From Rodentibacter sp. JRC1 (GTDB taxonomy: Bacteria; Pseudomonadota; Gammaproteobacteria; Enterobacterales; Pasteurellaceae), in NCBI RefSeq assembly GCF_020521555.1, contig NZ_BPWA01000001.1:372001-436000 (forward strand): a stretch of 64,000 nt of DNA, read 5' to 3'. Both the position numbers and the translations under genes were made by a program. Shown here in pieces: positions 46,141 to 56,129 of this stretch. The notes below the pieces were generated by a model that saw nothing but the letters and a program-made list of their open reading frames with translations, was not told the DNA's origin and ran no database searches. Each line of letters begins with the position of its first letter. The first letter of the stretch is position 1.

Positions 46141-47109
46141 TTAACTTATTCTTTCCGCAATACGTAACACCGCACTTCTTGAACGAGGATTAGCTTGAAT
46201 TTCCGCTTCTGACGGTTGAACCGCTTTGCCAATAGTTTTTAACTTTTGATTACGCTGAATTTGATCTTCACGCAATGGTAAACCTTTTGGAATCGTCTCA
46301 CCTTTACTTTGTTTTTTCATAAAATGTTTTACCATTCTGTCTTCTAAAGAATGAAAACTAATAATGGATAGACGCCCTTCCGGCGCTAACATATCCAAAG
46401 CTGCATTCAATACGCTTTCCAATTCATCCAACTCCGAATTGATAAAAATGCGAATAGCTTGGAAACTACGGGTAGCAGGATGTTTATGTTTATCTTTGAA
46501 AGGCACGGACTGTGAAATCAGTTCGGCTAATTGCACGGTCCGTGATAAACATTCTTCACCATTTTTGACCGCACTTTTATTGTATTCTACAATCGCCGTT
46601 GCGATACGTTTAGCAAAACGCTCCTCACCAAACGTTTTTAACACCCAAGCCAAATCATCGACCGAAACTTGTTTTAGCCATTCCTCTGCAGAAATCCCCT
46701 GCGTTGTATCCATACGCATATCAAGCGGACCATCTTTCATAAAACTAAAGCCACGTTCAGCTTCATCAAGTTGTGGAGATGACACGCCGAGATCAAGCAA
46801 AATTCCATCAATTTTCCCAACTAAATCTAAATTTTCACAAATCTCAGGAATATGGGAAAAACTATTATGTTCAATTTGAAAACGAGGATCTTGAATTGTT
46901 TTTGCTTCGGCAATTGCCCGAGGATCACGATCGATGGCGATTAACCGACCATTTTGAGAGAGCTTTGAAAGAATAAGACGAGAATGACCACCACGCCCAA
47001 AAGTACCATCAATATAAATTCCATTTTCTTTCAACGCTAAACCGTTCACTGCTTCATTAAGTAAAACAGTAATGTGCTCCGGTGAAGAAAAAGAATTTTG
47101 CGTAGTCAT
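46141..47109 (-). CDS. rsmH: 16S rRNA m4C1402 methyltransferase
   Basis: RsmH (MraW) is the SAM-dependent methyltransferase acting on C1402 of 16S rRNA. It is 322 residues from the ATG at 47109 ([15 protein letters not shown]); ATG at 47115 is an alternative, and the further upstream extension is hydrophobic and unlike the family. It shows the SAM site [14 protein letters not shown] (about 33-46), [18 protein letters not shown] and the C-terminal [14 protein letters not shown] and [11 protein letters not shown]. Confidence 0.96.
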   Translation of the reverse strand: MTTQNSFSSPEHITVLLNEAVNGLALKENGIYIDGTFGRGGHSRLILSKLSQNGRLIAIDRDPRAIAEAKTIQDPRFQIEHNSFSHIPEICENLDLVGKIDGILLDLGVSSPQLDEAERGFSFMKDGPLDMRMDTTQGISAEEWLKQVSVDDLAWVLKTFGEERFAKRIATAIVEYNKSAVKNGEECLSRTVQLAELISQSVPFKDKHKHPATRSFQAIRIFINSELDELESVLNAALDMLAPEGRLSIISFHSLEDRMVKHFMKKQSKGETIPKGLPLREDQIQRNQKLKTIGKAVQPSEAEIQANPRSRSAVLRIAERIS

Positions 47110-47202
47110 AATCATTAATAGAAATAGGTCAAAGGGAAAGATAATGCGGTGCAAGCACCGCTTATCCTGCTAGTGCTGCTGTTCTTTTTCTAATTTTTAA
47201 GA

Positions 47203-47661
47203 TTAGAATGACAGCATATTTAAGTTTGTATCCATCGCAAATTCAGCCGTTGCCGCAACTGCGATGTCTTCATCAATTTGAGCGCTCCATTCGGTATCGC
47301 TCCAAATTTCAAATTTATTTAATTGTCCAACCAACATTAATCCTTTTTCTAATTTTGCGTGTTGGCGTAATGGACCACTCAATAAGATACGTCCTTGCGC
47401 ATCCATCTCACATTCAGTGGCATAACCAAGCATTACGCGTTGCAAACGGCGTTGGTTAGGATCAAAGTTAGAAAGCGAAAGAAGTTTTTCCTCAACTTTT
47501 TCCCATTCATCTAAAGGATAAAGCAATAAACAAGGCTGGCGAATATCAACAGTACAAACCATTTGTCCTTGATTTTTTTCAATGATTTCAGCGCGATAGC
47601 GGGTTGGAATCGCAACCCGCCCCTTAGAATCTAAATTTACCGCTGCTGCACCACGAAACAT
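47203..47661 (-). CDS. mraZ: Transcriptional regulator MraZ
   Basis: MraZ is the first gene of the dcw cluster and autorepresses it. The 152-residue protein is made of two AbrB/SpoVT-like repeats (about 5-52 and 81-124): [22 protein letters not shown] and [21 protein letters not shown], each with the D-x-K/Q-G-R motif. The three GTGGT repeats just upstream are its expected operator. Confidence 0.97.
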   Translation of the reverse strand: MFRGAAAVNLDSKGRVAIPTRYRAEIIEKNQGQMVCTVDIRQPCLLLYPLDEWEKVEEKLLSLSNFDPNQRRLQRVMLGYATECEMDAQGRILLSGPLRQHAKLEKGLMLVGQLNKFEIWSDTEWSAQIDEDIAVAATAEFAMDTNLNMLSF

Positions 47662-47705
47662 TTTATATTTTAATACCTTTAAAAATTAAAATTTTTGGAA
47701 AAATC

Positions 47706-47730
47706 ACCACAAAAAACCACTTTTTACCAC
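47706..47730 (-). promoter_or_regulatory. MraZ operator: three GTGGT repeats at 10 bp spacing
   Basis: The plus strand has ACCAC at 47706-47710, 47716-47720 and 47726-47730, that is GTGGT every 10 bp on the minus strand, lying directly downstream of the predicted start site. The E. coli MraZ site is TGGG-N5 repeats with the same 10 bp period; here the core is GTGGT rather than TGGGN. The spacing is seen; binding is inferred. Confidence 0.8.
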
Positions 47731-47738
47731 TTCAGGCT

Positions 47739-47767
47739 AGTTTATCGGTTGTAAGACAAAGTTGCAA
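47739..47767 (-). promoter_or_regulatory. Predicted dcw cluster promoter (Pmra)
   Basis: On the minus strand -35 TTGCAA (47762-47767) and -10 TAAACT (47739-47744) have a 17 bp spacer, about 78 bp before the mraZ ATG and immediately upstream of the GTGGT repeats. Confidence 0.6.
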
Positions 47768-47804
47768 GTTATTCCAATATAAAGTTTGGTAAATTTTAGG
47801 AAAC

Positions 47805-47837
47805 AAAAAACCGTTCAAGCTTTCACTTAAACGGTTT
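47805..47837 (-). terminator. Terminator after cstA
   Basis: The arms AAACCGTT (47808-47815) and AACGGTTT (47830-47837), with further pairing inside the loop, are followed on the minus strand by a run of six T. It lies 17 bases past the cstA stop and insulates the mra promoter. Confidence 0.8.
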
Positions 47838-47854
47838 AATTATTTTTGAATGAA

Positions 47855-49450
47855 TTATGCGTTTGTGGTATTTACATAAGCTTCTTCATCACGATCACCT
47901 AAAGGTTTTAACAAAGTGAAGAATAACAGGATACAAACTATCGTTGTTGCGAAACCTAAATATACCGATAACTGATAATCCAAGCTAAATCCGATTTTAT
48001 TGTAATATAGGTACGTTGCGCAAACCGTTGTAATAAACCATGCAGGGATAGATGCAACCCAGTGGAATTTACGATAGCGATATAAATATGCCGCTGCAGT
48101 CCATAACATCACCATTGCAGTCATTTGATTCGCCCAAGTGAAGTAACGCCATAACATACTAAAGTCAATAGTTGAAACAAAATAACCAAGTACGAACAAT
48201 GGTACGGCGATCAACAAACGTTTTGAAAGCGAACGTTGATCAATATTGAAAATTTCCGCCAATTGCAAACGTGCCGCTCGGAATGCAGTATCGCCCGATG
48301 TAATAGGAAGAACAACCACACCTAACACTGCGAAAATACCGCCAATGAATCCTAAGAAGTGTAATGAGCTATCATATACCACCTTAGACGGAGAACCGGC
48401 TGAAATCGCATCTTGTAATGCTTGTGGATTTTCATAGAATGCCAATCCTACCATACACCATACTAAAGCGATTACCCCTTCGGTAATCATCGCACCGTAG
48501 AAAATAAAGCGACCTTCACTTTCATTTTCCGCACAACGTGCCATTAGTGGTGTTTGTGTTGCATGGAAACCGGATAACGCCCCACAAGAAATCGTTAAAA
48601 ACAATAATGGCCAAATAGGTACATCGCCTTTAACTTGGAAATTCTGTGTAAACTTAGCCCAAGTTAAACCCTCACCGTCCGAATTGATCGTACGGAAAAA
48701 TTCGATCGGGTCCGCAACATGTAAATGAGCCGAAACCAAACCGTACACCATACCGATAGACATAAAGAGCAATAATGCACCAAAGAGCGGATAAATTCGA
48801 CCGATAATTTTATCAATCGGTAGCAAGGTCGCAAGAATGTAGTAGGCGAAGATAATAATTGTCCATACCGAAACAACCGTCGCTTTATCCATTCCCCACA
48901 CTTTTACGCCGCCGGCTTCAACCGCTTGATGAACAGCTTCTGCATCACCAAGTTGTAATGCACCTTGAGAAGCCCCCAGTACATCCATTGTAATCGTCCC
49001 CATCAGCTGTGCCGGGCTTGCTACGAATACAACACCAACTAATAATAGAAGCACTAATGCAAGGACATTAATGAAAACTTTAACCGGACGACCTAAGAAT
49101 TTACCGGCAAGATAAGGCATTGTCGCACCACCATGACGAATACTTAACATACCGCAGAAATAGTCGTGTACCGCACCGGCAAAAATACAACCGATCACAA
49201 TCCAAAGCATCGCAACCGGTCCGTATAACGCACCAAGAATAGGGCCGAAAATCGGGCCCGTTCCCGCAATATTTAAGAGCTGAATTAACCAAATTTTGGT
49301 TTTGGACATCGGCATGTAATCTACGCCATCATTGATTTGATAAGCGGGAGTTTGGCGTTTAGGATTAATAACAAAAATTTTTTCGATAATTTTTCCATAA
49401 ATAAAATAGCCTAAAATCAAAATGGCTACACAGAAGAAAAACCACAACAT
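47855..49450 (-). CDS. cstA: CstA-family carbon starvation/peptide-pyruvate transporter
   Basis: This integral membrane protein has 531 residues, shorter than E. coli CstA or BtsT (about 700), with many hydrophobic segments. It shows the family blocks AGTGPIFGPILGALYGP (about 42-58), FCGMLSIRHGGATMPYLAGKFLG (about 92-115), CGALSGFHATQTP (about 285-297) and LPITSGDTAFRAARL (about 382-396). The family takes up pyruvate or peptides under starvation; the substrate here cannot be told. A perfect CRP half-site pair upstream fits catabolite control. Confidence 0.93.
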   Translation of the reverse strand: MLWFFFCVAILILGYFIYGKIIEKIFVINPKRQTPAYQINDGVDYMPMSKTKIWLIQLLNIAGTGPIFGPILGALYGPVAMLWIVIGCIFAGAVHDYFCGMLSIRHGGATMPYLAGKFLGRPVKVFINVLALVLLLLVGVVFVASPAQLMGTITMDVLGASQGALQLGDAEAVHQAVEAGGVKVWGMDKATVVSVWTIIIFAYYILATLLPIDKIIGRIYPLFGALLLFMSIGMVYGLVSAHLHVADPIEFFRTINSDGEGLTWAKFTQNFQVKGDVPIWPLLFLTISCGALSGFHATQTPLMARCAENESEGRFIFYGAMITEGVIALVWCMVGLAFYENPQALQDAISAGSPSKVVYDSSLHFLGFIGGIFAVLGVVVLPITSGDTAFRAARLQLAEIFNIDQRSLSKRLLIAVPLFVLGYFVSTIDFSMLWRYFTWANQMTAMVMLWTAAAYLYRYRKFHWVASIPAWFITTVCATYLYYNKIGFSLDYQLSVYLGFATTIVCILLFFTLLKPLGDRDEEAYVNTTNA

Positions 49451-49563
49451 AAAGCACCTCAGGAATAGTAAGTTGTATTGCTTAAAAACACGCTAAAGTA
49501 AGCGCGCGCTATTTTATGCTAAGTTCCCATAAACAAAAAATTTAATTTATATAATTTTCACAA

Positions 49564-49585
49564 TTTTGTGATGAATATCACATTT
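49564..49585. promoter_or_regulatory. CRP binding site between cstA and the zinc-ribbon gene
   Basis: TGTGA (49567-49571) and TCACA (49578-49582) are separated by six bases and flanked by T-rich and TTT ends, both half-sites perfect. The centre is about 70 bp upstream of a likely cstA -10 start (TAAAAT, minus strand 49511-49516) and about 41.5 bp upstream of the start expected from TACAAT at 49605-49610 on the plus strand, so it could serve both genes. Confidence 0.85.
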
Positions 49586-49647
49586 CCTATATATCGATTT
49601 TGAATACAATAGGAACTTATAAAAACTTCACTCAATAAGGATTAAAA

Positions 49648-49881
49648 ATGGCACTCATCCGTTGTCCCGAATGCCGTAAAAAAGTGAGCAATCACGCGGA
49701 GCATTGTCCTAACTGTGGCTTTTCTTTTAAACAGGAAGATTTGGAAATCTACAAACAGAAATTAGAAGAACGGCGTTTACATAATGCAGAAATAAATCGA
49801 AAAAGCACAAAACTTCAATTAATTTGGTTTTGTATTTTTGCTTTGTTTATCGGTGTGGCTAGTTATATTACTCAGGGATAG
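49648..49881 (+). CDS. Small zinc-ribbon protein with C-terminal membrane anchor
   Basis: The 77-residue protein has an N-terminal zinc ribbon with CPEC and CPNCG (Cys6, Cys9, Cys20, Cys23), a charged helix (about 30-52) and a single membrane segment (about 55-72, LIWFCIFALFIGVASYI). AAGGATT precedes the ATG. No specific role is known to me; such tail-anchored zinc ribbons are common and poorly studied. It is divergent from cstA across a CRP site and convergent with artM. Confidence 0.85.
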   Translation: MALIRCPECRKKVSNHAEHCPNCGFSFKQEDLEIYKQKLEERRLHNAEINRKSTKLQLIWFCIFALFIGVASYITQG

Positions 49882-49885
49882 AAAA

Positions 49886-49905
49886 TGGGTTGCTCTCGCA
49901 ACCCA
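49886..49905. terminator. Hairpin between the zinc-ribbon gene and artM
   Basis: The perfect 8 bp stem TGGGTTGC/GCAACCCA has a TCTC loop. On the minus strand it runs into TTTTC, so it fits best as the artM terminator. Confidence 0.7.
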
Positions 49906-49924
49906 AGTAAATTTTGACCGCACT

Positions 49925-50608
49925 TTATGCTTTTCTCATATCTAATCGCTCAAAAGCAAGCACCTTATTTTCAAGTTTACGCAATAATAAAGTGGCAATT
50001 CCGGTGATCACCAAATAAATACCGCCGGCAATACCATAAATTGTTAACGCATCATATTCTGTACCATAAAGCTGGCGCGCATAGCCCATAATATCCATAA
50101 TCGTAATGGTTGATGCTAAGGCCGTACCTTTAAATACTAAAATAATTTCATTACTGTAAGAAGGTAAAGCACGTTTCAATGCATAAGGAATCAAAATTTT
50201 TAAGGTTTGTACACGACTTAAACCGAGTGCCGCACAACCTTCCCATTGACCTTTCGGAATTGCTTTCACCGCACCGTGAAATAATTGTGTGGAATACGCC
50301 GCACTATTTAAAGCTAAAGCAAGTGCCGCACAAAACCACGCATTAGAAAAAATATGCCAAAAAGGGCTATTTACTATCCATTCAAACTGTCCTGGACCGG
50401 CATAAATCAAGAAAAATTGCACAAGTAACGGGGTACCGGTAAATAAAGTAAGGTATAAATTGACCGCACTTTTCACCCACACATTTTCCATTGAAAGTAA
50501 AAATGTCAAAAATAGTGCTAAGAAAAAGGCAATCAATAATGAAACAACCGTAAGTAATAAACTGGTCGGAATACCTTGCGCAATCACTAATAAATAGTCT
50601 TGAAACAT
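49925..50608 (-). CDS. artM: Arginine ABC transporter permease ArtM
   Basis: One of two membrane subunits of the arginine importer. The 227-residue protein of the polar amino acid permease type has about five membrane helices and the EAA loop GQWEGCAALGLSRVQTLKILIPYALKRALPS (about 130-160) that contacts ArtP. Its start overlaps the artQ stop as TAATG (50606-50610), suggesting coupled translation. Confidence 0.95.
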   Translation of the reverse strand: MFQDYLLVIAQGIPTSLLLTVVSLLIAFFLALFLTFLLSMENVWVKSAVNLYLTLFTGTPLLVQFFLIYAGPGQFEWIVNSPFWHIFSNAWFCAALALALNSAAYSTQLFHGAVKAIPKGQWEGCAALGLSRVQTLKILIPYALKRALPSYSNEIILVFKGTALASTITIMDIMGYARQLYGTEYDALTIYGIAGGIYLVITGIATLLLRKLENKVLAFERLDMRKA

Positions 50609-51273
50609 TATTTCACTCCTCTTTCAAAGCGAGTAAAACGCAACTCTAAACGACGAATACCGGCTTGGCTAATCAATGTAACGGCCAAATAAATTAATGC
50701 GGCAATTCCGTACCAAGTGAATGGTTGATGTGTATTGGTATTAATTAACTGTGCCTGACGCATTAAATCGTCCACACCAATAAGAGAAATCAATGCAGTA
50801 TCTTTTAACAAAACTAACCATTGGTTACTTAACCCGGGTAAAGCATGACGCCAAACTTGCGGCATAATAATGTGTGTAAAAGTATAACCTCTGCTCAACC
50901 CTAAAGCCGCACCGGATTCCCATTGCCCTTTTGGAATTGCTTGGATCGCACCGCGCAATGTCTGTGAGGCATAAGCGGCGAAAATTAACGACAATGCAAA
51001 TACACCACAGCCAAAAGCACCAAATTCAATATATTCACCGGTGAGCATTTCCACCACTTCGGTAGAACCGAAGTACACAAGTAGCACGACTAAAATTTCA
51101 GGTAATCCACGCAATAATGCAACAAATACTGCCACCGGTTTACCAACAAAACGGTTTGCTTCCAATAAAGCAAATAGCACGCTAAATAGCAAGCCTACGA
51201 TTAAAGAACATACTGCAAGCCCTAAAGTCATTAGGGCTGCAGAAAACATCAAAGAAAGAAAATCAGCAAACAT
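50608..51273 (-). CDS. artQ: Arginine ABC transporter permease ArtQ
   Basis: The second permease subunit, 221 residues, about five membrane helices, with EAA loop [32 protein letters not shown] (about 122-153). It lies 3 bp after artI. The pair with ArtM forms the heterodimeric channel. Confidence 0.95.
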   Translation of the reverse strand: MFADFLSLMFSAALMTLGLAVCSLIVGLLFSVLFALLEANRFVGKPVAVFVALLRGLPEILVVLLVYFGSTEVVEMLTGEYIEFGAFGCGVFALSLIFAAYASQTLRGAIQAIPKGQWESGAALGLSRGYTFTHIIMPQVWRHALPGLSNQWLVLLKDTALISLIGVDDLMRQAQLINTNTHQPFTWYGIAALIYLAVTLISQAGIRRLELRFTRFERGVK

Positions 51274-51276
51274 AGA

Positions 51277-51996
51277 TTATTTAGTCATCCATTTATCATA
51301 GATTTTTTGATATTCACCATTTGCTTTGATGGCGGCCAAACCGCTATTGAAACTTACTGCCAAATCTTTTGCGGATTTATTCATTGCTATACCTAAACCG
51401 TTACCAAAATACTTTTTATTAGTCACTTTCTCACCGACAAATTGAATTTCCGGTTCTTTATTGATCATATCCGCAAGCACTGCCGTATCACCAAAAATAA
51501 TATCAATACGACCATTTTTTAAATCTAAAATGGCATCCTGTAAACTAGCGTAAGGTTTAGGGGTATATTGCTTCGTTTCAGCCACGGTATATTGTTGGAA
51601 AGTCGTGCCGTTTTGCACACCGATATTTTTAGCAGTTTCTAAAGTCGCTTTACCTTTTAATGCAACATAACTTGCGGTACTGTCATAGTAAGCATCGGAG
51701 AACAACACTTGTTTTGCACGGGCTTCGGTAATATCCATTGCAGAAATTGCCGCATCAAAACGTTTTGCCTTTAAGCTTGGGATCAGTGAATCAAAAGATT
51801 CACCTTTAAACTTACAATCTGCCTGAATTTCTTTACAAATCGCTTTTGCGATATCAACATCAAAACCGACAATTTCACCTTTTTCATTGGTAAATTCAAA
51901 AGGCGGATAACTTGGTTCCATCGCAAAAGTAATATCCTGAGCGTTTGCGACGACGGTAGAGCCTAATAATACTGCGCTTAAAAGTAATTTTTTCAT
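51277..51996 (-). CDS. artI: Arginine ABC transporter periplasmic binding protein ArtI
   Basis: This 239-residue extracellular solute-binding protein of family 3 has a signal peptide cleaved after VVANA (residue 19). It shows the family signature [14 protein letters not shown] (about 44-57), and [14 protein letters not shown] at the mature N-terminus. Specificity for arginine is inferred from the artPIQM order and from Haemophilus relatives; it could also bind related basic amino acids. Confidence 0.93.
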   Translation of the reverse strand: MKKLLLSAVLLGSTVVANAQDITFAMEPSYPPFEFTNEKGEIVGFDVDIAKAICKEIQADCKFKGESFDSLIPSLKAKRFDAAISAMDITEARAKQVLFSDAYYDSTASYVALKGKATLETAKNIGVQNGTTFQQYTVAETKQYTPKPYASLQDAILDLKNGRIDIIFGDTAVLADMINKEPEIQFVGEKVTNKKYFGNGLGIAMNKSAKDLAVSFNSGLAAIKANGEYQKIYDKWMTK

Positions 51997-52012
51997 AGTA
52001 TTTCCTTAATTC

Positions 52013-52744
52013 TTAGTGAGAGAGATATTGTTTAAATTGTTCGGTTTTCGGATGTTCAAAACATTCGGCCGATCCCATTTCCACGATCTTACCCTGTTCC
52101 ATATACACCACTTTAGTCGCCACTTTTTGAGCCACATTCACCTCGTGGGTTACAATCACCTGCGTAATGCCGGTTTCTTGTAATTCTTTAATGATATCAA
52201 CCACTTGAGCGGTAATTTCCGGATCTAACGCTGCCGTAGGTTCATCAAATAACAATACTTGCGGTTTCATCATTAACGCACGGGCAATTGCGACACGTTG
52301 TTGCTGACCACCGGATAAATGCAATGGGAAACGATCGGCATATTCTTCCAAACGTAAACGTTTTAGTAACTCCATTGCATCTTTCTTTGCTGTCGCTTCA
52401 TTTGTACTAAATACTTTCATTGGCGCTTCAATAAGATTTTCGATTACTGTGAGATGAGGCCAAAGATTATATTGTTGAAACACCATTCCTACATCTTGGC
52501 GTAACTGGCGAATCGCTTTCGGGTTTGTTGTTGCTTTAGATAAATCAAATGCATTATTAGCGATGCTTAACTCACCGGAAGTAGGGACTTCCAATAAATT
52601 TAACGTGCGAATTAACGTACTTTTACCGGCTCCACTTGGACCAAGCAACACAACGGTATCCCCTTCTTCAGCTTCCAAATTGATATCAAATAATGCCTGG
52701 GAAGCACCATAAAAAAAATTCAAATTTTTAACACGAATAGCCAT
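52013..52744 (-). CDS. artP: Arginine ABC transporter ATP-binding protein ArtP
   Basis: The ATPase subunit. It is 243 residues from the second ATG at 52744, which has the better spacing from AAGAGA; ATG at 52750 would add two residues. Walker A is [12 protein letters not shown] (about 33-44), signature [15 protein letters not shown] (about 138-152), Walker [15 protein letters not shown], and the switch His is in VTHEVNVA. It is first in the artP-I-Q-M operon and is preceded by a possible arginine-repressor box. Confidence 0.96.
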   Translation of the reverse strand: MAIRVKNLNFFYGASQALFDINLEAEEGDTVVLLGPSGAGKSTLIRTLNLLEVPTSGELSIANNAFDLSKATTNPKAIRQLRQDVGMVFQQYNLWPHLTVIENLIEAPMKVFSTNEATAKKDAMELLKRLRLEEYADRFPLHLSGGQQQRVAIARALMMKPQVLLFDEPTAALDPEITAQVVDIIKELQETGITQVIVTHEVNVAQKVATKVVYMEQGKIVEMGSAECFEHPKTEQFKQYLSH

Positions 52745-52788
52745 TTTCATTCTCTTATCTTACAAAGTGAAGAAATATTACGTTTTTA

Positions 52789-52802
52789 TGCATATTTATG
52801 CA
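52789..52802 (-). promoter_or_regulatory. Possible ArgR (ARG box) half of the artP promoter
   Basis: The palindrome TGCATATTTATGCA resembles the ARG-box core TGAATAATTATTCA with symmetrical changes, and lies about 45 bp before the artP start. In E. coli art genes are ArgR-repressed. It is only one box and not a perfect match. Confidence 0.45.
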
Positions 52803-52815
52803 AGCATAAAAAATA

Positions 52816-52845
52816 AAAAATCCCAAATTTTTTTGGGATTTTCAA
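52816..52845 (-). terminator. Terminator after gmhA
   Basis: The 11 bp stem AAAATCCCAAA/TTTGGGATTTT (52817-52827, 52832-52842) with a four-base loop continues into an A/T run; it separates gmhA from artP. The reading on both strands is near symmetrical. Confidence 0.85.
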
Positions 52846-52871
52846 AAAACTTTACTAGAAATGACCGCACT

Positions 52872-53513
<642 letters not shown>

Positions 53514-53561
53514 TTATCTAGCAATAATACAAATTCTAGGGTTTCCATATCTCAATCACTT

Positions 53562-53587
53562 TTTTTCGTGAGCAGGATCGCAAAATT
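53562..53587 (+). promoter_or_regulatory. Candidate competence (CRP-S) site upstream of the ligase gene
   Basis: TTTTTT CGTGA GCAGGA TCGCA AAATTT: the right half TCGCA (53578-53582) is the Sxy-dependent CRP-S form rather than TCACA, six bases from CGTGA (53567-53571), with T and A flanks. It lies about 80 bp before the ligase start. The H. influenzae homologue (HI1182) belongs to the competence regulon, as I recall; binding here is inferred. Confidence 0.6.
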
Positions 53588-53656
53588 TATCCGGAATATT
53601 TTGAAAACTGACCGCACTTTTCTAGACTTTCCGTGGTTTTTATTCGGAGAAATATG

Positions 53657-54484
53657 ATGAAATTACGACATACCATTTTAACTTTATTTATCAGTCTAAG
53701 CACTTATGCCAACGTTGATGTTATGCTACTGCAAAATTATGACAATCAGTCTGTTGAAGGCTGGGTAATGTCGGAAAAATTAGACGGTGTACGAGGATAT
53801 TGGGATGGAAAACAACTTTTAACCCGCCAAAATCAACGACTTTCCCCACCGGTTTATTTTATAAAAAACTTTCCCCCTTTTGCCATAGACGGTGAGCTTT
53901 TTAGCGAACGCAATCATTTTGAAGAAATCACCTCCATCGCAAAATCTTTCAAAGGTGAACGCTGGGAAAAGCTCAGACTTTATGTATTTGATGTTCCTAA
54001 TGCAGAAGGAAATTTATTTGAACGACTAAATATATTGAAAACCTATTTAACCGAACACCCTACACCTTATATTCAAATTATCGAACAAATTCCCGTGCGA
54101 GATAAATCCCATTTATATGAATTTTTGGCTGAGGTAGAAAGCAAGCAAGGTGAAGGGGTCGTAGTTAGAAATCCGAATGCACCTTACGAACGAAAACGAA
54201 GTTCGCAAATACTCAAACTTAAAACCGCCCATGATGAAGAATGCATCGTCATCGCACACCATAAAGGCAAAGGGCAATTTGAAAACGTAATGGGTTCATT
54301 AACCTGTAAAAACGAGCGAGGCGAATTTAGGATCGGTTCAGGCTTTAATCTTAATGAGCGTGAAAACCCACCACCAATCGGCTCAACCATTACTTATAAA
54401 TATCGTGGATTAACAAATTCCGGCAAACCACGTTTTGCGACTTATTGGCGGGAAAAAAGTAAGGGTGAAAATAAAGGCAGGTGA
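53657..54484 (+). CDS. Periplasmic ATP-dependent DNA ligase (Lig E type)
   Basis: This minimal ATP-dependent ligase is 275 residues from the ATG at 53657 (ATG at 53654 is possible; GGAG at 53646-53649 favours the second). A signal peptide at about 1-18 (TILTLFISLSTYA) points to export. The adenylation lysine is K41 in EKLDGVRGYWDGK (motif I), followed by FAIDGELFSER (motif III/IIIa), VEGVVVR-type motif IV (GEGVVVRNP) and LKLKTAHDEE (motif V), then a short OB domain (about 185-270). Relatives occur in competent bacteria and are thought to seal nicks in incoming DNA. It is divergent from gmhA. Confidence 0.92.
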   Translation: MKLRHTILTLFISLSTYANVDVMLLQNYDNQSVEGWVMSEKLDGVRGYWDGKQLLTRQNQRLSPPVYFIKNFPPFAIDGELFSERNHFEEITSIAKSFKGERWEKLRLYVFDVPNAEGNLFERLNILKTYLTEHPTPYIQIIEQIPVRDKSHLYEFLAEVESKQGEGVVVRNPNAPYERKRSSQILKLKTAHDEECIVIAHHKGKGQFENVMGSLTCKNERGEFRIGSGFNLNERENPPPIGSTITYKYRGLTNSGKPRFATYWREKSKGENKGR

Positions 54485-54512
54485 TAAAACCCGCCTATTC
54501 ATTATCCGCTCA

Positions 54513-55937
54513 TTAGCCGTGGTAACGTCCCACGCCTAGTTCGTCTTCCTTTCTTGTGCGATTCATCACTTCCTGTGGTGATTGTGCAATACGGAGACCC
54601 ATTTCATCTTCGGTGCGCACCACTTCTCCACGTAAAGAGTTCGTGTACACATCCGTGATTTTCACATCCACAAACTTACCAATCATTTCCGGTGAACCTT
54701 GAAAATTCACGATACGGTTCGTTTCCGTTCTACCGGTTAATTCCATCAGGTCTTTTTTAGACGGTCCCTCTACCAACACGCGTTGCTCCGTCCCCAACAT
54801 ACGGCGGCTGAATTGTGCCGCTTGTTGATTGATTCGTTCTTGCAACACATATAAGCGTTGTTTTTTCTCTTCTTCCGTTACGTCATCCGGCATATCTGCC
54901 GCCGGCGTGCCGGGACGCGCCGAGTAAACAAAACTAAAGCTCATATCGAAATTTACTTGAGCAATTAAATTCATCGTTTGCTCGAAATCTTCTGCGGTTT
55001 CCCCCGGAAAGCCCACGATAAAATCAGAGCTAATCTGAATATCAGGACGGGCTGCACGTAATTTACGAATAATCGATTTATATTCCAACGCGGTATGCCC
55101 TCGTTTCATCATCGTAAGAATACGATCAGACCCCGCTTGCACAGGTAAATGTAAGAAACTGACCAATTCCGGCGTATCGCGATATACGTCAATAATATCA
55201 TCGGTAAATTCAATCGGATGACTGGTGGTGAAGCGTAAACGATCAATACCATCAATTGATGCCACTAAACGAAGTAATTCGGCAAAACTACAAATTTGCC
55301 CGTCATGAGTCGGTCCACGGTATGCGTTTACATTTTGACCAAGTAAATTGACTTCCCGCACGCCTTGTTCGGCAAGTTGTGCGATCTCAAATAACACATC
55401 ATCCACCGGGCGGCTTACCTCTTCACCTCGGGTATAAGGCACGACACAGAAAGTACAATACTTGTTACAGCCTTCCATAATGGAGACAAATGCGGTAGGG
55501 CCTTCCGCTCGAGGTTCCGGTAAGCGGTCAAATTTTTCAATCTCAGGGAAACTAACATCCACCACCGAACTTTTACCGCCACGGATTTGATTAATCATCT
55601 CAGGCAAACGGTGTAAGGTTTGCGGCCCAAAGATAATATCGACATAAGGTGCACGACGGCGAATATGTTCGCCCTCCTGTGATGCCACACAACCACCCAC
55701 GCCAATCACTAAATTCGGATTATTTTGCTTTAATTCTTTCCAACGACCTAATTGGTGGAATACTTTCTCTTGCGCTTTTTCACGAATGGAGCAGGTATTC
55801 AACAACAACACATCCGCCTCTTCCGGTGTTTCCGTTAATTCAAGTCCGTGAGTGCTCAATAATAAGTCCGCCATTTTTGATGAATCATATTCATTCATCT
55901 GGCAGCCCCAAGTTTTAATATGTAATTTCTGTGTCAT
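54513..55937 (-). CDS. miaB: tRNA-2-methylthio-N6-isopentenyladenosine synthase MiaB
   Basis: This radical-SAM methylthiotransferase acts on A37 of tRNAs reading UNN codons. The 474-residue protein has N-terminal cluster cysteines C12, C49 and C83, radical-SAM CxxxCxxC C157/C161/C164 in [10 protein letters not shown], and a C-terminal TRAM domain (about 380-445). E. coli MiaB has 474 residues. The 192 bp upstream toward xseA shows no gene. Confidence 0.97.
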   Translation of the reverse strand: MTQKLHIKTWGCQMNEYDSSKMADLLLSTHGLELTETPEEADVLLLNTCSIREKAQEKVFHQLGRWKELKQNNPNLVIGVGGCVASQEGEHIRRRAPYVDIIFGPQTLHRLPEMINQIRGGKSSVVDVSFPEIEKFDRLPEPRAEGPTAFVSIMEGCNKYCTFCVVPYTRGEEVSRPVDDVLFEIAQLAEQGVREVNLLGQNVNAYRGPTHDGQICSFAELLRLVASIDGIDRLRFTTSHPIEFTDDIIDVYRDTPELVSFLHLPVQAGSDRILTMMKRGHTALEYKSIIRKLRAARPDIQISSDFIVGFPGETAEDFEQTMNLIAQVNFDMSFSFVYSARPGTPAADMPDDVTEEEKKQRLYVLQERINQQAAQFSRRMLGTEQRVLVEGPSKKDLMELTGRTETNRIVNFQGSPEMIGKFVDVKITDVYTNSLRGEVVRTEDEMGLRIAQSPQEVMNRTRKEDELGVGRYHG

Positions 55938-56129
55938 CTTTTTACAATTATCAATTTATCCAATAAAAACGGTCGGCTATTGTACAGATTTCTCCCTATT
56001 CTTACCAGTCAAAAATTCAGAAGAAGCCGACTAACGCTCGTTTGGTGAGGTTTAAATAATATCAATGAAATAGCGATTTCTGATAGCGTAATTTCATATC
56101 GCCATTTTATTTTTAATCATCGCTTAACC

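Noticed and set aside
55938..56129. Possible small RNA or repeat between xseA and miaB
   Set aside because: Only scattered short self-complementary stretches and no terminator with a clear promoter; a TACAAT on the minus strand near 55981 lacks a -35 at the right distance.
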